The position numbers and the translations under genes are program-made. From assembly GCA_027704905.1 (NCBI GenBank), contig CM051013.1, forward strand, positions 12,942,410 to 13,006,409: DNA of 64,000 nucleotides, in the 5' to 3' direction. Source of the stretch: Muraenolepis orangiensis. Its lineage: Eukaryota > Chordata > Actinopteri > Gadiformes > Muraenolepididae. Position 1 is the first letter of the stretch. The number at the start of each line of letters is the position of its first letter. Positions 22,201 through 42,215 of the stretch are shown here, one piece after another. The notes below the pieces were generated by a model. That model was not told where the DNA came from, ran no database searches, and worked only from the letters and a program-made list of their open reading frames with translations.

Positions 22201-25200
22201 GCGCTCAGCTTCAAAAGAAGATCAAGGAGCTTCAGGTCAGACTGTGGTGTTAAGATAATTTCCAATATAAAAATGTTTTACGGCAATATTTCACTCATCT
22301 TAATAATTTGTTATCATAGGCCCGCATTGAGGAGCTGGAGGAAGAGATTGAGGCTGAGCGTGCCGCTCGGGCCAAGGTTGAGAAGCAGAGAGCTGACCTC
22401 TCCAGGGAACTTGAGGAGATCAGTGAGAGGCTTGAGGAGGCCGGTGGAGCCACTTCTGTTCAGATTGAGATGAACAAGAAGCGTGAGGCTGAGTTCCAGA
22501 AGCTGCGTCGTGACCTCGAGGAGTCCACCCTGCAGCATGAAGCCACGTCCGCTGCCCTGCGCAAGAAGCAGGCGGACAGCGTTGCTGAGCTGGGAGAGCA
22601 GATCGACAACCTCCAGCGCGTCAAACAGAAGCTGGAGAAGGAGAAGAGCGAATTCAAGATGGAGATCGACGACCTCTCCAGCAACATGGAACATGTTTCC
22701 AAGTCAAAGGTACAAAATTCCTGAATGCATATATTGTAAAACACAATAAGAGTCATGTTGGCCAAACGTACTCATGTTTATAAATGCCAATGACCAGGGT
22801 AACCTTGAGAAGATATGCCGTACTCTTGAAGACCAACTCAGTGAGCTCAAATCTAAGAATGACGAGAACGTCCGCCAGCTGAACGATGCCAGTGCTCAGA
22901 GAGCGAGGCTGCTGACTGAGAATGGTGAGTTCATTCACCTTCTACTCTTACGGTGGAACTTGATTAGCTACACTACATATTCAACATTACTTAACTTCCA
23001 AAAACTCATTCTAACAATCTCCCAAACAGGTGAATTTTGTCGTCAGCTTGAGGAGAAAGAATCCCTTGTGTCCCAGCTGACTAGAGGCAAGCTGGCCTTC
23101 ACACAGCAGTTGGATGAGCTGAAGAGACATGTTGAGGAGGAGGTTAAGGTGGGCATTAGAATAAATAGAATAATGGGTTCATTCATTTGCGCTGTGAAGG
23201 AGTCTGTTAATCAAACTATGCAATAAGATACGTGTTCCTCATTTTTAATTCCTTTTTTTGTAGGCCAAGAATGCTCTTGCTCATAGTGTGCAATCCGCCC
23301 GCCATGACTGTGACCTCCTGAGGGAGCAGTTTGAGGAGGAGCAGGAGGCCAAGGCGGAGCTGCAGCGTGGAATGTCCAAGGCCAACAGCGAGGTGGCTCA
23401 GTGGAGGAGCAAGTATGAAACTGATGCCATCCAGCGCACTGAGGAGCTTGAGGAGTCCAAGTGAGTAACAGGTACTGGTTTATTGCCGTGTTCCTTTTGC
23501 CGTACTACGTATCAATGAATCATTAGTGTTGTTTTTATTATGAAAGGAAAAAGCTTGCCCAGCGCCTTCAGGAGGCTGAGGAGCAGATTGAGGCTGTGAA
23601 CTCCAAGTGTGCCTCTCTGGAGAAGACCAAGCAGAGACTCCTCGGGGAGGTGGAGGACCTCATGATTGATGTGGAGAGGGCCAATGGACTGGCTGCCAAC
23701 CTTGACAAGAAGCAGAGGAACTTTGATAAGGTAATACTGTTCTCTCTGTACCCTTGGGGTTTTACAATATCAACACGTAAGAGAGTCAGATCTGTAAATA
23801 TGATGTTATTATTATTATTATTATTTTTCATTAAGGTTCTGGCAGAGTGGAAGCAGAAGTACGAAGAGGGACAGTCCGAGCTTGAGGGAACCCAGAAAGA
23901 GGCTCGCTCTCTCAGCACTGAGCTTTTCAAGATGAAGAACTCCTATGAGGAATCTCTGGATCATCTGGAGACACTGAAGCGTGAAAACAAGAACCTGCAG
24001 CGTGAGTTCTCCAAAGAACACAACATATCCAATTCATGACATGCACATATAGTAATATGTATATCATACTTATATATACGCACATATTTGACCTTCTGCA
24101 GAGGAGATCTCTGACTTGAGCGAACAACTTGGTGAGACTGGTAAGATTATCCATGAGCTGGAGAAGTGCAAGAAGCAGGTGGAATGTGAGAAGTGTGAGA
24201 TCCAAACAGCCCTTGAGGAAGCTGAGGTGACATCATCTGGAAAAAAGTGTTTTTCACAATATATATTATTATATTTTATAAAAAACACTTAATTTAACAG
24301 TAAATTCGGTATTTATAGGCCACTCTGGAGCATGAAGAGTCCAAGATTCTGCGTGTCCAGCTGGAACTCAACCAGATTAAGGGTGAGGTTGACCGGAAGA
24401 TAGCTGAGAAGGATGAGGAGATGGAGCAGATCAAGAGGAACAGCCAGAGGGTGATTGACTCCATGCAGACCACTCTGGACTCTGAGATCAGGAGCAGGAA
24501 TGACGCCCTGAGAATCAAGAAGAAGATGGAGGGAGACCTGAACGAGATGGAGATTCAGCTGAGCCATGCCAACCGCCAGGCATCTGAGGCCCAGAAGCAG
24601 CTGAGGAATGTCCAGGGACAACTCAAGGTATATTCTCCACCAATCAAAATGTTCAATATTTGATATCCATCATGATGTCCTCCATATCATAATATCCTGC
24701 TGTTTGTTTCAGGATGCCCAACTGCACCTTGACGATGCTCTCAGAGTAGGGGAAGACCTGAAGGAGCAGGCTGCCATGGTGGAGCGTAGGAACGGCCTCA
24801 TGGTGGCTGAAATTGAGGAGCTGAGGGCAGCTCTGGAGCAGACAGAGAGAGGCCGCAAAGTGGCTGAGCAGGAGCTGGTGGATGCTAGCGAGCGTGTTGG
24901 ACTGCTGCACTCCCAGGTTCATTCATTTTTAAAAACAGCTCAATTAATCTAAAAAACATTCTTTATTTGTATGCATGAATGCATACGTCATGGACACCAC
25001 TTATGGGCACCACTGACTCAAAACATTTGACTTTAGAACACAAGCCTTATTAATACAAAGAAGAAGCTGGAGTCTGACCTGATCCAAGTCCAGGGTGAGA
25101 TGGACGACACCGTTCAGGAAGCCAGGAATGCTGAGGAGAAGGCCAAGAAGGCCATCACTGATGTAGGTCCATCCAATGTCCAATGTGGTTTGGAAGATCA

Positions 25201-26163
25201 CTGGTTTCTTGAAGATGTTCCTGATTAACAATTAGACTACCATTTCAGGCTGCCATGATGGCTGAGGAGCTGAAGAAAGAGCAGGACACTAGCTCTCACC
25301 TGGAGAGGATGAAGAAGAACCTGGAGGTCACAGTGAAGGACCTTCAGCACCGTCTGGATGAGGCGGAGAACCTGGCCATGAAGGGTGGCAAGAAGCAGCT
25401 CCAGAAACTGGAGTCCAGGGTAAGAGAATTTCCTGCTGATGTCCGTGTATTTTCACAAAATTCCCATGAATATAGTTTAATTGAGGAGGATTGATTTCTA
25501 AAAGGTGCGTGAGCTGGAGTCAGAGGTAGAAGCTGAACAGAAACGTGGAGCAGACGCTATCAAGGGTGTCCGCAAATATGAGAGGAGAGTGAAGGAACTC
25601 ACATACCAGGTATACTATGCATGTATTACTCACAGCTTTTATTTTGAACTTTTACTATTGAAAGAAGCAGGTATGTGCTACCTCTAAATGCAACCTTCTC
25701 CACCTATTTTAAACCTTTACCACCTTAGACTGAAGAGGACAAGAAGAACGTCTGCAGGCTCCAGGATCTGGTTAACAAGCTGCAGCTGAAGGTGAAGGCC
25801 TACAAGAGGCAGTCTGAGGAAGCGGTAAGCTAAACCTAACCTTTACATCACAAGCACTTTACTGTCAGTAGTACACATTGTAACCTAACACAATGTGAAT
25901 GGCCCCAACAGGAGGAACAGGCCAACTCCTACCTGACCAAGAGCAGGAAGGTTCAGCATGAGCTGGAGGAGGCTGAGGAGCGGGCTGACATTGCTGAGTC
26001 TCAGGTCAACAAGCTGAGGGCCAAGAGCCGCGATGTCGGCAAGGTAACCTCATCGCTCTTACTGGTACTTCATCGAATCATGACCCAAAACATTCACTCT
26101 CAAGCATGGACATCTAACCAACTATTTTGCTTTTCACAGGGAAAGGACTCTCTTGCTGAATAA
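16259..26163 (+). CDS. Sarcomeric myosin heavy chain, fast skeletal type (complete, 1,935 aa)
   Basis: This is the actin-based ATPase motor and rod of muscle thick filaments. Coding exons: 16259-16465, 16554-16697, 16794-16950, 17047-17074, 17163-17268, 17363-17455, 17540-17603, 17677-17775, 18217-18320, 18429-18567, 18704-18822, 18982-19131, 19231-19401, 19493-19793, 19908-19978, 20095-20182, 20273-20390, 20480-20603, 20701-20837, 20950-21205, 21294-21536, 21625-21801, 21888-22033, 22145-22235, 22320-22709, 22798-22924, 23030-23148, 23264-23460, 23547-23730, 23836-24001, 24102-24226, 24319-24627, 24713-24916, 25037-25162, 25249-25419, 25505-25609, 25729-25824, 25912-26043, 26140-26163. They sum to 5,808 nt. 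Motifs: P-loop GESGAGKT (180-187), loop 1 about 203-214, switch 1 NDNSSRF (239-245), switch 2 DIAGFE (462-467), loop 2 about 628-651, reactive Cys 694 and 704, head-rod proline in IKPLL (836), then unbroken coiled coil to the C-terminus GKDSLAE. The MSTDAEMA start marks fast rather than slow/cardiac type. The isoform is not assignable by eye. Confidence 0.97.
17896..18139 (+). mobile_element. Retroelement 3' tail (family with TTGAATCTTG end)
   Basis: This stretch in a myosin intron shares TGTCACTTTAAAATGCTTTT, a GTAAGCATTCCACTGTACTT core and a TTGAATCTTG end with copies at about 39640-39830, 40310-40564, 41745-42215 and (reversed) 62930-63250. The repeated 3'-end structure suggests truncated LINE copies; no coding part is present here. 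Confidence 0.55.
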
Positions 26164-26250
26164 GGTTGCTTATTCGGAAAACCACGACGCCATACAATAT
26201 GACGATGGTATTAGTTAAATTGAATAAAAAGCTTCATTGTGATCCTTTCG
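26164..26250 (+). other. Myosin 3' UTR with polyadenylation signal
   Basis: A short untranslated stretch follows the stop codon, with AATAAA at 26223-26228, 60 bases downstream. Short 3' UTRs of this kind are usual for sarcomeric myosin genes. Confidence 0.75.
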
Positions 26251-26839
26251 TGCCCTGTGTATTTTTTTTTTACCAATGTCTCCTTTATTTAACATCGTAA
26301 AATGAATGCCATAAAGAATGTGAGAGCAGTAGAAGGCGATATTTACATTTACATTTACATTTATATATGACATATATGACATATATGACATTATATATGA
26401 CATGATGATTGCCTGAGAATAGCTGGAGTCACAGTGGATCTTCACTGGAATACACTGTTGAGACTACACTTGCTACAAAGCAATATATATATAAATACAG
26501 TCCTTCAGATTGGTTCAGCTGATCAATGAAGCCCTCACGACAATACATAAGACGATAAAGAAGTCAACACATGCTACATAGGCTACATTATATAAAACCC
26601 ATCATATGCAATACTATATAATAGAGGCAGAGCTTTGGAACACTGACACATCAATAGTTTACATACTAAGACACACTCCATTCCCTCGAAATAAGCCTCC
26701 AATACTGGAATGCCCAGTAGGATCCCAAGGCAACCTAGCTATAACTTACAAATGTGCCAAAAACAATGAACCAGGTCTGTAAAAGTTATAAAGCCTTTTG
26801 ACATTACTGTAAACAGCCAATGGAAACATCAAGGATAAA

Positions 26840-26875
26840 GGGCTAATCTTAAGTCTTAAGACCTAAGATTAGCCC
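26840..26875. repeat. 36-bp palindrome
   Basis: Two 18-base arms (left GGGCTAATCTTAAGTCTT) are reverse complements with one mismatch and no spacer, inside otherwise unremarkable intergenic DNA. Confidence 0.85.
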
Positions 26876-27340
26876 AACAAGTTCACCATTGCAACCAAGT
26901 CTTGTCGACACATCAAGTCAGCACTGCAGCAAAGACCATGTCACACATACTCCCAAAGGTGATACGATTGTATTATTAATTTCCACTTGAACCTTTCAGT
27001 ACCAAAATAACCTTGCTACCCTTTGAAAGTTACACTTTGTGCCATTAGTTAACCAAGCTGCCAGTGGTCGATCAACAAAAATAAACATGAATGGTATTTC
27101 CCTGAGATGTTACACATTTGGTTAGTTATTAAAACCCATTTTGTCATGTAGACGCTAAGTTTAAGGATCCAGGGATCTAGGTTAATTGCTCTGACTCTGC
27201 AGCAGGGCAGAGAATTCTTATGTTATGTATTTTCAGAGAGCCTTGCATTTTGAGGGTGGCTTGGAGAGAGTTGGGGAAGGGAGGGATTAACACTGACTTT
27301 AATGTTCTGAAACAAAACAAAAATACGCAGTAACATAAAG

Positions 27341-27434
27341 AGAAGAAGAAGAAGAAGAAGAAGAAGAAGAAGAAGAACAAGAACAAGAAGAACAAGAAGA
27401 ACAAGAAGAAGAACAAGAAGAACAAGAACAAGAA
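27341..27434. repeat. (GAA)n/(GAACAA)n microsatellite
   Basis: About 30 bp of pure GAA passes into a mixed GAA/CAA array, entirely purine-biased, over about 95 bp. Confidence 0.9.
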
Positions 27435-30090
27435 ATTCATCATTCTAGCTGCATGTAGATCATTACATATTCTAGGTCATTTTGACCTAGTAGGCTTCTT
27501 GTACATTTCTGTTACAGACAACCCAATACAGATTAAAGTTCATGGCTTTGCATTTTTGGTCAAAATTATGACAGTACTAGTCGTTAGATTGTGTCAGTGT
27601 CATACTGGCCAATATCTGTCAACCTTACATAAACCTTCTTAAATATTTAACTCAGTTCTTATAACTTTTTAAAGGAGTTTCAGGACGATAAACGTCTTCT
27701 GAAATCATCTCCTTCCCCTCCCCCCCATCCACCGGACATCGCTACTTGTGCGAAGAAGGCACTTTCCTACAATTACCAGTCACTCAGTCACTAAGATAAC
27801 TTTAATTGGAAAAATATGTTTTTATAAGTAGTACAGAGTAAGAACAACTCTTCTTAGGCTAACTAGGTTTTGTAGCATCTGATAAAACAATATCACAGAG
27901 GAAGATTTAAAGTGCCCTGAATAAATGTATTGTAAATGATAAATGTAATAGACATTAACAAAGTAATAGGAAAGTACAAAAAAAATGACTCGTCAAGATT
28001 TATGGAATGGCATATTCCATTCCATAAACGTTCATTACGTAATGTTACTTCATAACATAACGTAACGTTATTTTGTACCACTATACTACATATCCACCAC
28101 ATTACTGTTACGAGGGACAAATATGTATATAACACTTACAAAATGTACCCCTCCAGAGCATGAGCATTCCTCAGTGTCTCACTCCGTCTCCTCTTGGTCC
28201 TATTCCTCTTAGTGTATCTGTCTCCTGTGTCCTGCGTTCTCCCCCTCAACCAACGCTGCTCCTCCTCAGCTCCCTCCTCCACCACCTCCCGGCATCTAGT
28301 GTGTGGGGGGTTTGGAGGGCTCTGGAATGGAGCGGGGCTACTGGAAGCCCAGGTCGTAACTCACCTGAACCACGGGATCAGACCATCAAAGTGTCTCCCC
28401 CATCGTTTGTCATCGATCATTTGTCATCGACTAATAATACAAATAATAATAATAGTAGTAATTTTAAAACACTAGAGTTATTTCATGGACTCGGGCCTCC
28501 ATTTCCCTCATGTCTTATGGGAATTTTTTTAACCCAAGCCCTTGGTAATCAAGAAGCATTTATACGTACAGCTAAACGCAAAACAGCGTTAGTGTCATAC
28601 TAAATTAGGCTGCTGAATTCTCATGCAATGTGCCTCAAATCCACTGCTAGAACAAACGCAGAGAGACAAACCGACAGATACACAGACAGATACAGGCTAC
28701 AGACAAGTCAGCCAACCATAGCAAACAGAGTGAAACAGATAACATGATGTAATTCTCCCAGAATGTTCCTCCAGAGGTCTGCCAGGCGCTGGTAAGGCCA
28801 TGCACAAGGGCTGAGTGATGATCTATTCTAAGCCCTGATTCATGCCTTTATCCCTGCAGTATAACAACATGTTACATTATACCATTGAATGTGCACAAGC
28901 TTCAAGGGAACATGAACCGCTTGACATTGACATGACAGCGCTGCCAACAATGAAAGCTGTATTGTACCATATATGGAATAAACAGTGTATTAATATGACT
29001 TGACATTTAAAAGGCTAGAGCCTACCTGCTGAATTGTCTACCCTACACGTTTGTTCCCTTCGCCATTACGTTACAGTCATTTCAACAAAAGATTATAATT
29101 GATTGATACTGTACATTATTACATTGTGTTAGTTAGTTGGCTCTCCTCCCTATAGTGGGAAATGGATGCTATTTAGCAAATGTTTATTGAACACAACTCT
29201 GCTAGCTTCCTAACCGGCACCAGTTAATTCCAACATTTTTAATTAATGCGTTCAGTGCACTCAAGTATAATGTTGTGTTGTGGATTTTAATTTGGAGATT
29301 GAAAAAATGTATATTCAATAATAAATAAATAAGATAATCACTGTGGAGGTTTCTCAAGTCCATGGTAAACCTTGTCAGTGAAATACATTTTTAGTATGCA
29401 CATTTTTCTTAAAGTGCCACCAAAAACCCATTAATACAATCATTACTAAATACACTGTTTCACAAAAAGTCTGTAGTGAATGGCAAGCTATATTTACCTA
29501 ACATTAGGGCATCATTTCTTGCCTTATACAATGGGTGTATGTAACCTATTCCCTCCTATTCCTTTAGGGAATGAAATGGAATGATATTGCTTATAAATAA
29601 ATGCAACTGTACCCCTCACATGAAAGAGCCCTATCAGATTCCTGGCTGCTGGCATGAAATCATAACGTTAAAAAGCACTTAAAGAAGGGAAGGGATTGCC
29701 TGTTATGGTTGAAATGCTTCAAGCCATATTAATCAACTGTCTTAGGCCTAGATATTTATAGAATCTGTTTCCAATACGTCTCTTATCATATTGTGGATAC
29801 AATCAAGCCATCCTTAAATTCGTTCATTTTTTTCAAGTCAAAGTTTGCAATTAAAGTCTTTAACCCCTTCAACTATTTATCGAGTCGTATCCTACATACA
29901 TATTTAGCACTATAGGATGCAAACGTAAAAAAACAATACAATTGACAATAATTGTAGGCCTACTGGGCATAATTTCTCTACCTTGACTATTGACAAACAA
30001 TTGGGGTGGAACAAGTGGGTGTTAACAGGTTGTCATGAAGTTCAGAAAAGTCTTTCACACACCTTTTATTTTATTTGTTACTATTCTATT

Positions 30091-30116
30091 GGGTTAGGGT
30101 TAGGGTTGGGGTTAGG
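30091..30116 (+). repeat. Short interstitial telomere-like repeat
   Basis: GGGTTAGGGTTAGGGTTGGGGTTAGG contains three to four TTAGGG-type units with one variant. It is too short to call a fusion relic with any confidence. Confidence 0.7.
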
Positions 30117-32788
30117 CTGAGACAGAGAGACTGACAGACAGAGACACAGCGCTAGGTGGTGGCCGGTTCAAGTGTCTCCTGGGGAGGGCCTGTGGTGTGG
30201 AGGCAACAACTGCGAAGATGGAAACAAATGCCTGCGGGATTGAAATGCGTCTTCTGTTACCGTGCAGCCTCCTGACCTTTACTTTGTTGTTCCTCAGGGT
30301 CATCGTGTCATATGAACCAGGCTTATAGTAGGCGACCCATTTAGGCTGCCCTCCCCGACGAGTCATCTTCCGGATTCAAGAAGACTAAATGCAGGGGCGA
30401 CGAGAGCCGATTGGCAGTCGAGGTTACACAATTGTCGGTGCATTGTCTCCAAGGCTTATAGGCCTAAGTACGACATTTTGCAATCGTATTGTTCATGAGT
30501 GTGACAATTGAATTAAGGGGATCGCATCAAGTTACCAAGGCAAGCAAAATAAGTAAAAATAACATACATACAAAAAGCATAGCATAGCAAATGGCGTCCA
30601 ACGTTAAATAACACATAAAAACGTTGTCATTTATAAACGTCTTACTTTATACAATACGGTCAAAAAACGGGGGGAGGGATTTCCTATCGGTGGAAAGCTT
30701 ATTTAAGATAAATACTCGAAGTCTATTCGTCAGAATGGACCAAGAAACAAGCAAGGATGAGCATCACTTACTGTCAGTTATTTGTACCTCTTCACAGAAA
30801 CCGGTACAGGTACAGGTACACAGGTACAAATAACTGTCGAAAACATTTATATATGTTAATATAAATAATTACATATCTAATTATATACAATTACATCGAT
30901 ACAGCATAAAGGACCACTATTCCCTTAAGCAGATAATACATGGCATTGGCATAATCGTTAAGCGTTCCACATTTTCATTTTTAATAATTAAATAGCTACA
31001 TGACTCTTCAATTTAATATGGCTACTGGTAGTTATATTAGTGATAGTGTTATATTGTCGCGCCAGTATTTATTTCTGTGAAATGCTGCCCCCTAGTGTTG
31101 CAGTCGAGTTCCTACAGTACCGCTATACGTGTTAGGGTCGAGGTGGCACGCAGCGGCTTACACCATTTTAGTTGTTTTAAAATACACATTGGTCAAACAC
31201 ATGCTACGCTACATGCTATGCTTTATGCTATACTAAACGAACATACAATTAGACGATGCCGTCACGGTTGTGGTGTGGAGATAGGTCTGGCGAGGCGAGG
31301 GTAAGTGGTGAGTTGGAGTTTCAGGCGCCACCTGTTGGAGGGACCTCCAGGACTGTTTCTGGTTCAGATTTGGTTTATTTGTCACACGATTAAGGTGTAC
31401 AAATGTTTTTTTGCCAGCTCCGAAGCTTAAAAAAATTTACAAAATGTACAAAATTACAAGAATTACAATCAAATTACACAAATGTAGTCTACTATATTTA
31501 AATGTTGGGATTGTTGAACGCATCCTTATAATTACAGAACTGATGTGGGAGAGCAAGAATGTTTTCATTATGATGAGTTTAAAATCAATTGAATGACTTG
31601 CTTGAATGACATGTTGCTTAAGTCTGATAAGTTCAGGACTGGAGCTGAAGCAGGAATTAGCCATTGCAATTGTGACTGACAGTCGATTATTGTAGTAGCA
31701 ATTAATTGTGAATCCTAGCCTTGGAACCAGACATAAATTTGCTCTGGCATATGCACATAATACACATTTGTAAATTGGTCTATGTGAATCTCAGACTATA
31801 AAGAAGAAACCTCTCATTGATTTTACATTAGTTTGGTTGAAGTTGAGGTTGTGGAAGAGATCACTATAGCCAATGAGTCCAGAGGAAATAAGAAGAAACA
31901 ACCCACTATGTTAATGTAAAGGTCATTCTTTATTTGGAAAAGCTCAAAAATACTGCTGACCTAAGGTGTAAAAAAGGCCATACATAGTGTATACAAAATC
32001 ACTTTACAGTACACATATACGTATAGTAACAAAGTGTTCTGCCCAATTGCCTGTGTGTTTTATTGAATTAGCATTGCACTAAAATTGCACATGGCAATTT
32101 CAAAAAGTCGAGTCACATCATGAAAATGAAAATTGTGATACAAAAATGATCATTGCCACTAATAGTGAATCAAATTTTTACAGGGTATCTGCACATTTGT
32201 ATAGTCCAAATGTATTGAAATTTCATAACTTTTTAGGACCTCTTAAAGGAAAAATGAATACCAATACAAAAAAATAATAATCTATGAACTAGACAACAGT
32301 ATAAACCGTTATTGAGTTTTATTGCATTTGAATAACGTGAAATATTCAGTGCACATTAGCTAACATGACTACCGTACCTTCACATAAACATAAAATCAAT
32401 TGTATGGCAGTAGACCAATGGAAACCAATGTCCCCCTACATTCACCATCACTCACCACTGTAGAGACAACTTAACACTCAGTCACTACAACTGACCTATA
32501 ATAACAAAAACAAATATCTACATTTGTTCAAGAAAAGTGCAGCGGGTGAACATCACTAGCGTACCTATTTCACGAACAAACAAAACAAACGGTTTTGGTT
32601 GTTGCAGGATATAAAATAACGTGACCGGTCAAATAAAAGATACAAATTTAACAAAACATAGACACTCATTCATTCAAAATGTAGTACCATACATACCTCC
32701 TACAATTCCAGACCTTTTAAGACATTTTAGACCTTGAATATCAAAAACTAAATATTTGAAGGACCGCACCATATTGTTCAGCCATAGT

Positions 32789-32795
<7 letters not shown>

Positions 32796-32858
<63 letters not shown>
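32796..32858 (-). repeat. (CA)n immediately after the APEH stop codon
   Basis: About 30 CA units (minus strand) begin at the base after the TGA stop, so the APEH 3' UTR opens with a CA tract. Confidence 0.95.
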
Positions 32859-41343
<8,485 letters not shown>

Positions 41344-41740
41344 CCGGGCGCACCGCTGTCACGGTGTAGTTACGGTGTAGTTACACGGTATGCGGGCCAA
41401 CAACAACAACCCTACAGATCAACAGGTACAACACTATATTAGTGGTGGTTAATCTCGGGGTTAAGTGCAAGTAAAGTGAACGCATGTGACGGTTTCCCCC
41501 TAGAAACCAAGCACTAGAAATAGAATCCGTGTAAGAGGAGAGCACGTGTATTACTAAATGGAATGTGTCAACCAGCCGGCTTACCCCTGGTAGTGATTCA
41601 GGCTCGACCGTTCACTCCGTTAGCTCCTCCATGTTGAATCACAAATGGACGAGCCCACTTTAGGGTGATAGGGGTGTACCAACCACAAGGGGGCGGTACG
41701 ATGTCGGCCTACTAAAGGTCAAAATGTCAAGACTACTATT
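41344..41740 (-). promoter_or_regulatory. APEH upstream region with a CTCF-like motif
   Basis: Directly upstream of the APEH start codon is a short direct repeat (CGGTGTAGTTA twice, about 41358-41382). At about 41683-41698 the + strand reads CCACAAGGGGGCGGTA, an exact match to CCACNAGGGGGCR. A possible upstream non-coding exon ends near 41588 on the minus strand at ACTACCAGG before GTAAGCC. No TATA box is obvious. All functional readings are inference. Confidence 0.35.
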
Positions 41741-41744
41741 TAAA

Positions 41745-42215
41745 TTGATTAATTGCTGGCAGTTTGACATCCGTACAATGACTACCAGGTTCAATGATAG
41801 TTTTTATCCACAGGCAGTGCGCCTACTGAACTGCTAGGAGTGCTGCCACTATCATAACATCGTCATTAACATTACACTATCATACTTTCCTGGACTTTCT
41901 GGACTCATTACAATTACTGCACTGTTCTGATTGTGAAAAAAGATTTCAAAGTGTTTAAAGTGCCAGTTGTGCAGGAACATCATGTATACGCTATACATGA
42001 TGTTCCTGCACAACTGGCACTTTAAACGCTTTGAAATCTTTTTTCACCATCACATACATACATTTACATATAATCCATCAGTCACTTTATTGTTATTTTT
42101 ATGTTCATTTTTACGGCGTATAGTATTGTTTTAGAAATGTATACTGTGGGAGGGAATGGAGAGTAAGCATTCCATTGTACTTGTTGCAAATGGCCAAAAC
42201 AAATCTTGTATCTAG
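41745..42215 (+). mobile_element. Truncated non-LTR retrotransposon 3' end containing a snap-back palindrome
   Basis: The left part still translates to a reverse-transcriptase C-terminal signature (about 41780-41840; RFNDSF then PQAVRLLN). It continues into the shared tail with GGGAATGGAGAGTAAGCATT. A 115-bp palindrome (41933-42047) interrupts the tail. The element is dead and 5'-truncated. Confidence 0.65.

Larger units (their letters stand above)
26251..32795. other. Intergenic region without a recognised gene
   Basis: No exon series or conserved domain is seen on either strand over about 6.5 kb. Contents: a TTACATTTACAT/ATATGACAT repeat (about 26340-26405), a 36-bp palindrome (26840-26875), a GAA/AAC repeat (about 27341-27434), a short palindrome around 28002-28030, telomere-like GGGTTA repeats (30091-30116), and CTCF-like motifs on the minus strand at about 31083-31098 and 31323-31338. 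The right end probably includes the APEH 3' UTR; minus-strand AATAAA signals lie at 32318-32323 and 31929-31934. An 84-codon minus-strand frame at 30112-30366 is unrecognised and probably chance. Confidence 0.6.

Noticed and set aside
28160..28603. Plus-strand 147-codon frame, and a minus-strand VSYDLGFQ-stop stretch near 28350
   Set aside because: Low-complexity Ser/Pro/Leu start, no homologous motif, and a stop just upstream on the minus strand; no exon chain could be built.
30112..30366. 84-codon minus-strand frame starting MTRRGGQPKW
   Set aside because: No family recognised, no convincing splice sites or downstream exons, and the end is low-complexity Ser/Val.
41933..42047. Possible microRNA precursor
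   Set aside because: The hairpin is nearly perfect over 56 bp with a 3-base loop and lies in a retroelement tail. Snap-back duplication explains it better than a pre-miRNA, which normally has bulges and a larger loop.
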